A stretch of 9,327 nucleotides of DNA from Verrucomicrobiales bacterium (lineage in GTDB: Bacteria; Verrucomicrobiota; Verrucomicrobiia; Limisphaerales; J093): contig JACKPV010000055.1 in assembly GCA_024233305.1 (NCBI GenBank), positions 1 to 9,327 on the forward strand, written 5' to 3'. The notes below the pieces were generated by a model. That model was not told the origin of the DNA. It was given only the letters and a program-made list of their open reading frames with translations, and made no database searches. The position numbers and the translations under genes are program-made. Positions 1 to 6,046 of the stretch are shown piece by piece (the first letter of the stretch is position 1; each line of letters starts with the position of its first letter).

Positions 1-29
1 CCGCGGTCCATCGACTGAATCGTTACGGC

Positions 30-1319
30 TCAGGGCTGATTTCGCTGCAGGAGCAGGGAGACGGCCTCCTCGACCGAGAAGCCGTAATCCGCGGCCAGGC
101 GTTCCTCCACCGGCTTCCGGAGCGCGTCCGGGAACAGCTCCGCGCCGTGCAGCGCGCCCACAAAGGCCCCGAGGAGTGCCGCGTACGAATCCGTGTCGTG
201 GCCCCACTCAAGGGTCAGTTCCAGCGCGGCCAGCGGATGGTAGCGAGCCAGGCGCAGGCAGGTGAACGCCACCACAAAGGGCACTTGCGCTTCCCACTTG
301 ATCGTGCTCGCAAACTCCGTCTCCAACGACGCAAACGCTGCCGCGGGTTCGCCGGCCGCCTGCTCCGCGAGGTCGAGGGCGCGGTCCAACCATCGGTCCA
401 CGGGGCGTTGCACCCAGGGGACTTTCCCGTAGGCGTAGGGATCGGTGGCCCGCATCGCGGTGAAGACCGCTTCCCAGGCTTCCGCGGCGTTGTCGCTCCC
501 GACCGGTTGGACCAGGGCGGTGGACAGCCCCGCCACCAAGGCGGCGTTAAGATCCTTGCCGAAGCCGTTGTCGAAGAAGCCGAGTTCGTAGGCGAGTCGA
601 TACGCGGCCTCCGGGCGGCCGGGCAGGAGGGCGGCAAGTGGAAGCAGTGACATCTGGCCGCAGCAAGTGGGCAAGCCCGCCCACATCCGTTCTGGCGGCA
701 GGGCGTGGGCGGGCTTCCGTTCGCCGAGCACCCAGCGGGCTCCCTGCTCCCATTCACGCAGCCATTCTCGACAGAGTTCCCGGTAGTCGGGGCGGGACTG
801 AACCGGCGCGATTTGGGGCCATTCGAGATGCGCCCGGGCGAAGTGGTGCCGACCAAGAAGAAGGTCGTCCGCCGGGTCGGCTGAGCGAAGGGCGTGCAGG
901 AGGATCAGCTTGTGGCGGGTGTCGTCGGTGACGGTCCCCGCGGCCGCGTTGGGTTCCCAGTGGGCGTAGGGCTCCGGCTCGGGGCGGAGTTCACGGTAGG
1001 ACCGCAGCCGCAGCCGGTCCGCCGCCGCGGCCCGCCCAACGGCATCGAGCGTCTCGCCATTCCGCCAGCGCTTCGGAGGCTCCGGCAGTCCCTGGACGCG
1101 GTCCGGATCCTGGAACTCAATCGGCCCGCCAAGCGCGTCGCCGATGAACGAGCCGAGCAACAGCCCGCGTACCCGCGCTTGCCGGCGCGGTTCGATGGCG
1201 TCGGAGCCGCGCCCGCGGAACAGGGCGCACGCGCTGCCGGCGGTCAGGGTCTTGAGAAAGCGACGACGCGCCAGGGGGGGGCTGGCCGTCGGCGGAGGCG
1301 AGGGGTTCCCGGGTTTCAT
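30..1319 (-). CDS. Tat-exported ADP-ribosylglycohydrolase family protein
   Basis: A 429-residue protein of the ADP-ribosylglycohydrolase (DraG/ARH) family, whose members use a binuclear metal centre (often Mg2+) to hydrolyse N- or O-glycosidic bonds to ADP-ribose or related ribosides. Three family blocks are visible: GSFIGDALGGPIEF at residues 56-69, TDDT at 131-134 and GHDTDSYAALLGAFVGALHG at 373-392; the Asp/Thr residues of the last two are the expected metal ligands. The N-terminus has a twin-arginine signal: RRRFLK at 18-23 after a Pro/Ser-rich n-region, then a hydrophobic stretch to about residue 34. Export is unusual for a family best known in the cytoplasm. Cys31 does not sit in a good lipobox. 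The start ATG lies 15 bases after the stop of the upstream MtnK-like gene, so the two are probably cotranscribed. No clear Shine-Dalgarno site is seen. Fold assignment is secure; the substrate is not known and may not be a protein ADP-ribose adduct. Confidence 0.88.
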   Translation of the reverse strand: MKPGNPSPPPTASPPLARRRFLKTLTAGSACALFRGRGSDAIEPRRQARVRGLLLGSFIGDALGGPIEFQDPDRVQGLPEPPKRWRNGETLDAVGRAAAADRLRLRSYRELRPEPEPYAHWEPNAAAGTVTDDTRHKLILLHALRSADPADDLLLGRHHFARAHLEWPQIAPVQSRPDYRELCREWLREWEQGARWVLGERKPAHALPPERMWAGLPTCCGQMSLLPLAALLPGRPEAAYRLAYELGFFDNGFGKDLNAALVAGLSTALVQPVGSDNAAEAWEAVFTAMRATDPYAYGKVPWVQRPVDRWLDRALDLAEQAAGEPAAAFASLETEFASTIKWEAQVPFVVAFTCLRLARYHPLAALELTLEWGHDTDSYAALLGAFVGALHGAELFPDALRKPVEERLAADYGFSVEEAVSLLLQRNQP

Positions 1320-1334
1320 GGCGGCGGTTGGGGG

Positions 1335-2426
1335 TCAGTCGTTCAACAAGGGCGCGCGATTCGGCGCAAGGACGAGGCTTCGGGACAGAGCCAGCAGGCG
1401 CTCGCGATGCGGCAGACCGCCCGCGAGCGGCAACTGTGCGTAACCGATCACCCGGCGCATGATCTCCACCCCGGCCAGCCGGCACATCAGCCGTTCGTCG
1501 AATCCGTCGTGCGGTTCGTAACGTTCGAGGAACCGTTGCGCAAGGTCCGCCGGTTGCCGCGCCAGCCGCAGGTGGGCCAGGAACACAGCCACGTCGAACT
1601 CCGGCGGGCCGAAGAACGCAAACTCGGGGTCGATCACGCGCAGCCCGCGTTCGGTTCGGAGCAGGCTTCCCGGAAAGACATCCCCGTGCAACAGGCAGGG
1701 GCCGTCCGCGAGATACACGCGCGCCATTTCATGCACGGCGCCGACATAGACCCGGTCCTGCTGCAGCGCCGCCGCTGCGTCCCGCAGTCCGGGAGCGAGG
1801 CGGTCCAGGTCCAGGCCATTGTCCGGCGCGAGCGGGATGAAGAAGAGGTGCCGGCTGTTGAGTTCGCGCATTTCGCGATTGCTCAGGCGCGGGTGTTCGC
1901 CTCGACCCGCAAACGCTCCATGCAATTCGCCCAGCCATCCGGCGAGGCGGTTGATGTCGTCCGCGGTGAACCGGCCCTCACCGTAGACGAAGCTGTAATC
2001 CGTGCCGGCGCCGAGGTCTTCGAGGACCAGCACGCGGTGAACCTCATCCGCGTGCAGCAGGCGGGGCAGCAGATCGGCGATCCCGGGGGAGGTGGCGGTG
2101 AGGGCATAGAATTCCGCCTCCCGGATCGCCCGGTCCCAGGGCGCGGCGAAGGCGGGGTATTTCTCCACCCAGGGACGGGCCTGTTTCACGATGAGCGTCC
2201 GGTCCGCGAGAGCCCGTTGCGCGCTGCCGGCCTCGTTGCCGGTCGGACGGATCTGCGCCCGCACGACGCAATTCATGTTCCCTTCACCGGCGGGCGCGGT
2301 CGCGACCAGCCGCTCGTCCCTCGCCAGCATCCCGCAACGGCTAAGGTACGCCTCCAGCCCTTCCCGATCACGGGGATCAAGGAAGAAGAGTTCCGGGTGC
2401 GCACGCCGCCATTCATCGGGCTGCAT
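1335..2426 (-). CDS. mtnK: Methylthioribose kinase-like phosphotransferase
   Basis: A 363-residue kinase of the aminoglycoside phosphotransferase/protein-kinase-like fold, closest to MtnK, which phosphorylates 5-methylthioribose with ATP in methionine salvage. Visible marks are the nucleotide-loop stretch GEGNMNCVVRA at 48-57, a probable ATP-contacting lysine (K81 in IVKQARPW), the catalytic loop HGDVFPGSLL at 247-256, and DPEFAFFGPPEFDVA at 266-280. The DxE metal motif (D266, E268) in place of DFG/DxD is characteristic of MtnK. So is the twin arginine near the C-terminus (R324-R325 in EIMRRVIGYA), which contacts substrate in known MtnK. An upstream in-frame TTG at 2468 would add 14 residues; I chose the ATG because the extension has no conserved features. 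Neither start has a good Shine-Dalgarno site. No isomerase (mtnA) or other salvage gene is in the window, and the protein is a little shorter than typical MtnK, so a related sugar substrate is possible. Confidence 0.8.
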   Translation of the reverse strand: MQPDEWRRAHPELFFLDPRDREGLEAYLSRCGMLARDERLVATAPAGEGNMNCVVRAQIRPTGNEAGSAQRALADRTLIVKQARPWVEKYPAFAAPWDRAIREAEFYALTATSPGIADLLPRLLHADEVHRVLVLEDLGAGTDYSFVYGEGRFTADDINRLAGWLGELHGAFAGRGEHPRLSNREMRELNSRHLFFIPLAPDNGLDLDRLAPGLRDAAAALQQDRVYVGAVHEMARVYLADGPCLLHGDVFPGSLLRTERGLRVIDPEFAFFGPPEFDVAVFLAHLRLARQPADLAQRFLERYEPHDGFDERLMCRLAGVEIMRRVIGYAQLPLAGGLPHRERLLALSRSLVLAPNRAPLLND

Positions 2427-2728
2427 GGGGCGAGCATGGCACGTCAGTCCCGGAAAGTGAACCGTCAAGCGGGGAGCCGCGCTGTCCCGACCGGGTTTCC
2501 ATCCGGGGGTCGGAGCCGGGGGGCAGAGCGGGATGGCCGGGCCGGGGATCGGGCGGGCGCATCATTCCGGGAGGTGTTTGACTGTGCGACACCGAAAAGA
2601 AGCCGTAATCGTGATTGAGTTTTGCGACTTCCCTTCATAGCTTCTCCTTCAGCGCCGTTTACCGCCAGGGTGTTCGCCGGAGCGCATGTCCGGCGGAAAG
2701 CCGGCGCCGGCAGGCTGAGACACGGATT
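2427..2728. promoter_or_regulatory. Divergent intergenic region between mtnK-like gene and nfnA
   Basis: These 302 bases lie between two divergently transcribed genes and should carry both promoters. I found no convincing sigma-70 promoter on either strand. TTGACT at 2578-2583 lacks a -10 box at proper spacing, and TTGACG on the minus strand (2468-2463) likewise. The leader next to nfnA contains a perfect inverted repeat and a 12-base palindrome, listed separately. Frames that are open through parts of this stretch have no recognisable protein features. Confidence 0.5.
2675..2695 (+). repeat. Perfect inverted repeat in nfnA leader
   Basis: CGCCGGA at 2675-2681 and TCCGGCG at 2689-2695 are exact reverse complements separated by 7 bases, ending 33 bases before the nfnA start. 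Close by, at 2700-2711, lies the perfect palindrome GCCGGCGCCGGC. They could form leader hairpins or an operator for the nfn genes. In GC-rich DNA such dyads also arise by chance, so the regulatory role is only a possibility. Confidence 0.35.
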
Positions 2729-3604
2729 ATGTACAAGATCACTGAAGCCAGATTCCTGGCGCCGCAGGTCAAGCGGTTCCGCATCACGGCGCCCGACATC
2801 GCCCGACGACGCAAGGCCGGGCAGTTTGTGATTCTTCGCGTGCAGGAGGGGGGAGAACGGATTCCCCTGACCATCGCGGATTCGGATCCCGGGGAGGGCA
2901 CGATCACCTTGATCGTGCAAGGCGTCGGGAAGACCACGCGGATGTTGAACCAGAAAGAAGCGGGCGACGCGATTCTGGATCTGGTGGGGCCGCTGGGAAA
3001 ACCCTCGGACATCGAGCCCTACGGCACGGCCGTGGTCATCGGCGGCGGCCTGGGCACCGCCATTGCCTATCCAACCGCCAAGGCACTCAAGCAGGCGGGC
3101 AACCATGTGATTTCGATCATCGGCGGGCGCAGCCGGGAGTTCGTGATCCTCGAGGACGAAATGCGGGCGATCAGCGACGAGGTCTTTGTCACGACCGACG
3201 ACGGTTCCTACGCGGAGAAGGGCTTTGTCACTGATCGGTTGAATGCGTTGATCGAGGGCGGTCGGAAGCTCGACTTCGTTCTCGCTATCGGCCCCATTCC
3301 GATGATGCGGGCGGTGGCGGAAGTCACCCGTCCGCATGGCATCCACACGGTGGTGAGTTTGAACCCGATCATGGTGGACGGCACGGGGATGTGCGGTGGA
3401 TGCCGCGTGTTGGTGGGTGGCGAAAGCCAGTTTGCCTGCGTGGACGGCCCGGAGTTCGACGCGCATCAGGTGGATTTCCGAACCCTGTCGACCCGGAATG
3501 CGATGTATCGCGAGCGGGAGAAGGCGTCGCTGGACGCGTTCGAGGATCATGAGTGCAAGATGATGAAGATGGCGGAGGCGGCGGAGAAAGGAGCCGGCGT
3601 ATGA
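2729..3604 (+). CDS. nfnA: Ferredoxin:NADP+ oxidoreductase subunit alpha (NfnA/SudB type)
   Basis: A 291-residue flavoprotein of the ferredoxin-NADP reductase superfamily, the small subunit of NfnAB. With NfnB it couples NADH and reduced ferredoxin oxidation to NADP+ reduction (reversibly, by electron bifurcation) in the cytoplasm of anaerobes; homologues are also called sulfide dehydrogenase subunit. Order of elements: FAD-binding beta-barrel (about 1-95, with the RIPLTIAD flavin motif at 44-51), NAD-binding domain beginning VIGGGLGTAIAYP at 103-115, and a C-terminal [2Fe-2S] segment with Asp217, Cys222, Cys225 and Cys237, matching the Asp(Cys)3 ligation described for Pyrococcus sulfide dehydrogenase. 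Start is the ATG of MYKITEA, where homology begins; a frame-open upstream extension from 2615 has no family similarity. The stop overlaps the nfnB start (ATGA), indicating translational coupling. The Shine-Dalgarno site is weak. Confidence 0.93.
   Translation: MYKITEARFLAPQVKRFRITAPDIARRRKAGQFVILRVQEGGERIPLTIADSDPGEGTITLIVQGVGKTTRMLNQKEAGDAILDLVGPLGKPSDIEPYGTAVVIGGGLGTAIAYPTAKALKQAGNHVISIIGGRSREFVILEDEMRAISDEVFVTTDDGSYAEKGFVTDRLNALIEGGRKLDFVLAIGPIPMMRAVAEVTRPHGIHTVVSLNPIMVDGTGMCGGCRVLVGGESQFACVDGPEFDAHQVDFRTLSTRNAMYREREKASLDAFEDHECKMMKMAEAAEKGAGV
3587..3593 (+). promoter_or_regulatory. Shine-Dalgarno site of nfnB
   Basis: AAAGGAG lies inside the 3' end of nfnA, 7 bases before the ATG at 3601. 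It is the clearest ribosome-binding site in the window and fixes the nfnB start over an alternative 48 bases upstream. Confidence 0.75.
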
Positions 3605-5028
3605 GCAATCCCCTGAGTCCCAAGGCGCGAATGCAGATTCCCCGCCAGGCCATGCCCGAGCAGGAGGCGGCGGAGCGGAGCCACAACTTCGAGGAAGTCA
3701 ACCTGGGCCTGGATGACGCCATCGCACGGCAGGAGGCCCTGCGCTGTCTGCAATGCACCAGCCAGCACTGCTTCAACGGCTGTCCGGTCGGCGTCAAGGT
3801 GCGCGAGTTCATCGATCTCGTGGTCGAGGGGGATTACCTGGCCGCCGCGGCCAAGATCCGCGAGGACAACGTCCTGCCCGCCATCACTGGCCGTGTCTGC
3901 CCGCAGGAGGAGCAATGCGAAGGTCGTTGCGTCCTGGCGAAGAAAGGCGAACCGGTGGCTGTCGGCTACCTGGAACGCTTCGTGGCCGATTACGAGCGGA
4001 CCCACGGGCAGGTCGGCCTGCCCCCCCGTGCCGCGCCCACCGGACGCAAGGTCGCCATCATCGGCAGCGGTCCGGCGGGACTCAGCGCCGCCGGCGACTT
4101 GGTGCAAAAAGGGCACGAGGTCGTGGTCATGGAAGCCCTGCACGAGATCGGTGGCGTGTTGGTCTACGGCATCCCGCAGTTTCGCCTCCCCAAGGAAATC
4201 GTCCGGCAGGAGGTCGACAACATGCGGAAGATGGGCGTCGAGTTCCGCACGAATGTCGTCGTCGGCAAATCGGTCACCGTCGACGAGTTGATGAACGAGG
4301 AAGGCTACCACGCCGTCTTCGTGGCCACCGGCGCCGGCCTGCCCATCTTCCTCAACATCCCCGGCGAACACCTCTGCGGCGTCTATTCGGCCAACGAGTT
4401 TCTCACCCGCGTCAACTTGATGAAGGCCTACCGCGAGGACCATGACCAACCGGTCTTCGACTGTCGCGGCAAGGACGTCGTCGTGGTGGGCGGCGGCAAC
4501 ACCGCCTTGGATGCCGTCCGCACTTCCCTGCGCATCGGCGCCCGCACCGCCTCGATTCTCTACCGCCGTTCCGCGGCTGAAATGCCGGCGCGCGCCGAGG
4601 AGGTCAAACACGCCCGGGAAGAGGGCGTGCAGATGCTGATGCTTACGAATCCGGTCGAGTTCATCGACGACGGCAAGGGTTGGCTGGACGGCGTGCGCTG
4701 TCAGAAGATGGAACTGGGCGAGCCGGACGCCTCGGGCCGCCGCCGACCGATGCCGGTGGCGGGCTCCGAGTTCGTCGTGCCCGCGAGCATGGCCATCATC
4801 GCCGTCGGGAACCGGGGAAACCCGCTGGTCCAGGCGACCACGCCCGACCTCGCGACGAACAAGAAGGGCTACATCACGGCCGATGACGACACGCTCAAGA
4901 CCTCGAAACGCGGGGTGTTTGCCGGCGGTGACATCGTTACGGGCGGCGCCACGGTCATCCTGGCCATGGGCGCCGGACGCAAGGCGGCCAGGGCAATCCA
5001 TCACTTCCTGGAAACCGGCGAATGGTAG
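3601..5028 (+). CDS. nfnB: Ferredoxin:NADP+ oxidoreductase subunit beta (NfnB; GltD-like)
   Basis: A 475-residue iron-sulfur flavoprotein of the glutamate synthase small-subunit (GltD) type, the large subunit of NfnAB. The N-terminal domain has Cys49, Cys52, Cys57, Cys61 and Cys100, Cys106, Cys110 with a Glu in the CPQE stretch after Cys100. These supply ligands for two [4Fe-4S] clusters; one with three Cys and one Glu is known in Thermotoga NfnB. The first dinucleotide fold, GSGPAG at 155-160, binds FAD. The second, VVGGGNTALDA at about 295-305, binds NADP(H). The C-terminal AGGD at 441-444 closes the FAD site. Length is normal for the family. The gene is translationally coupled to nfnA (ATGA overlap) and preceded by a good Shine-Dalgarno site. 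Without its partner it would be annotated as 'glutamate synthase (NADPH) small subunit', but no GltB is nearby and the adjacent nfnA makes NfnAB (or SudAB) the better call. Confidence 0.94.
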   Translation: MSNPLSPKARMQIPRQAMPEQEAAERSHNFEEVNLGLDDAIARQEALRCLQCTSQHCFNGCPVGVKVREFIDLVVEGDYLAAAAKIREDNVLPAITGRVCPQEEQCEGRCVLAKKGEPVAVGYLERFVADYERTHGQVGLPPRAAPTGRKVAIIGSGPAGLSAAGDLVQKGHEVVVMEALHEIGGVLVYGIPQFRLPKEIVRQEVDNMRKMGVEFRTNVVVGKSVTVDELMNEEGYHAVFVATGAGLPIFLNIPGEHLCGVYSANEFLTRVNLMKAYREDHDQPVFDCRGKDVVVVGGGNTALDAVRTSLRIGARTASILYRRSAAEMPARAEEVKHAREEGVQMLMLTNPVEFIDDGKGWLDGVRCQKMELGEPDASGRRRPMPVAGSEFVVPASMAIIAVGNRGNPLVQATTPDLATNKKGYITADDDTLKTSKRGVFAGGDIVTGGATVILAMGAGRKAARAIHHFLETGEW

Positions 5029-5035
5029 CCGGATT

Positions 5036-5467
5036 ATGACGGAACCCTCCTTCATCCGTCCGCGCAGCCCGCGCGAGGTGATGTGCGGCTGGGTGCATCT
5101 GCCGCGGTTTGTGGACAAACTGCGGCTGCACCTGGCCGGGCGGCTCCATCCGGACTACCACGACAACCTTACCCGCGGTTTCGACGGACGCTGGCTAGCG
5201 ACGGCCGGCGTCGATGCCGCCGGATTCACCGAGGTGGTCCGTCGTTCGATCACGGACGGCGAGGTGGCGGAATGGGTGCGCGAGCACGTGCGCGTGGACG
5301 AGGCGACGAAGCAGGCTTTCAATGCGGCGCTGCGGCACTATCCACCGGCGGAAGACGGCGCCGCCCAGGACCGCTTGCGGTTGCGCAAGCAACAGTGCGG
5401 CCTCGCCGACCGGGACGACATCCGCTGCATGTTCGATGTGATCGACGCGGACGAGGGCCGCCTCTGA
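5036..5467 (+). CDS. DUF5069 domain-containing protein
   Basis: A 143-residue cytoplasmic protein without signal peptide or membrane segment. The N-terminal stretch SPREVMCGWVHLPRFVDKL (residues 11-29) and following LHLAGRLHPDYH, then FDGRWLATAGVDA around 49-61 and a DGEVAEWV stretch at about 74-81, match the conserved layout of DUF5069. That family is small, of unknown function and found in cyanobacteria, planctomycetes and verrucomicrobia. The gene starts 7 bases after the nfnB stop on the same strand, so it probably belongs to the nfn transcript, although its own Shine-Dalgarno site is poor. The C-terminal third (about 88-143) is less family-like and is charged, with many Arg and Asp. A role linked to redox metabolism can only be guessed from position. 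Confidence 0.8.
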   Translation: MTEPSFIRPRSPREVMCGWVHLPRFVDKLRLHLAGRLHPDYHDNLTRGFDGRWLATAGVDAAGFTEVVRRSITDGEVAEWVREHVRVDEATKQAFNAALRHYPPAEDGAAQDRLRLRKQQCGLADRDDIRCMFDVIDADEGRL

Positions 5468-6046
5468 ACCATCGGGGAACGTGATTGGCCAGCCTGCGCC
5501 CTGGCCTCAAATGCCGGGCGGGAGCCCAGCACACGCAAGCATGCCTCCTTCGTCGCGCGCAATCCGTGCGGAGCGGCCTGTGCGTGGGCCGTGGCTGCGC
5601 CGCGGCCCTGAGGGACGAGGGCTTCTGCCGGGCCTGCGGCACCTGCGCCCCGGCAATGTCAGGCGATCAAGTCATGGTACCCGGCCCCGTAGGCCGGTTG
5701 CGTGGTCAGGCGATGGGAATCCACCGGCGGCGAGGATCTTCAACCGTTTCCATCCCTTGACGCGACCGTTCCAGGTGCAGACGGTGGGCTTGATACCAGC
5801 GAAATTTGGACGGCCTTTACTTAAGGGCAAAAGTCTGTTGACTACTAGAGGTTCCGATTGTAGTAGTCTGACCGCACCTCGGATTTGCGCCTCGTGGGCG
5901 AGGCATTTGAGAAGGGGTGCACGGTAAAACAAGCCGCGGTGCAGTGCAGCGTCCGGGTGATTCGGCCGTGGAAGCGCAGTGGTTGACGGCCGCCGTAACC
6001 GGACCGCTCTGAGCCGCGGGCGGCAGACAACCAAATCAGAAGCTCC
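5468..6046. other. Gene-poor intergenic stretch with several hairpins
   Basis: No frame in these 579 bases shows a recognisable protein, a good ribosome-binding site or a plausible start. The stretch holds four short perfect or near-perfect stems: 5487-5506 (6 bp, 8-base loop, 19 bases after the DUF5069 stop), 5586-5608 (9 bp with one G-U, 5-base loop), 5681-5697 (6 bp, 5-base loop) and 5889-5904 (6 bp, TGGG loop). None is followed by a T-run. A 10-base direct repeat, GTCAGGCGAT, occurs at 5658-5667 and 5705-5714 and flanks the third hairpin. From about 5800 the base composition becomes more AT-rich around a promoter-like element listed separately. It could be a decayed gene or a dispersed intergenic repeat; I cannot decide from one copy. 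Confidence 0.5.
5838..5868 (+). promoter_or_regulatory. Possible promoter overlapping an 8-base inverted repeat
   Basis: TTGACT at 5838-5843 is one base off the -35 consensus and is followed, after exactly 17 bases, by TAGTAG at 5861-5866, a weak -10 box (3 of 6). The same bases form a perfect dyad: GACTACTA at 5840-5847 and TAGTAGTC at 5861-5868, with a 13-base spacer. An operator or a transcript hairpin would fit. Initiation near 5873 would give a leader of about 170 bases for the exported protein gene at 6047. The weak -10 box makes the promoter uncertain; the dyad itself is plain. Confidence 0.35.

Noticed and set aside
2578..2611. Possible nfnA promoter starting with TTGACT at 2578-2583
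   Set aside because: The only TA-rich hexamer downstream (TAATCG at 2606-2611) is 22 bases away, too far for a sigma-70 promoter.
894..2618. Long plus-strand open frame of 574 codons opposite the mtnK-like gene and the start of the hydrolase gene
   Set aside because: It is antisense to genes with clear family motifs, has no motif of its own, and has the Arg/Gln/His-rich look of a GC-driven shadow frame.
3547..5118. Long minus-strand open frame of 523 codons opposite nfnB
   Set aside because: It is antisense to an unmistakable NfnB and has the Asp/His/Gly-rich composition typical of reverse-complement shadows.
5848..5868. T-loop-like GGTTCCGATT suggesting a tRNA or attachment site
   Set aside because: No cloverleaf, acceptor stem or anticodon arm can be built around it, and no integrase gene is in the window.
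5481..5927. Overlapping plus-strand frames at 5481-5927 and 5485-5760, the second with a Cys-rich patch (CRACGTC)
   Set aside because: Starts would be GTG or TTG without ribosome-binding sites, composition is Arg/Pro/Gly-rich, and the Cys spacing matches no metal-binding motif I know.
5672..6034. Minus-strand open frame of 120 codons in the gene-poor stretch
   Set aside because: No signal, domain or ribosome-binding site is visible. It could be a fragment of a dispersed intergenic repeat, but one copy cannot show this.
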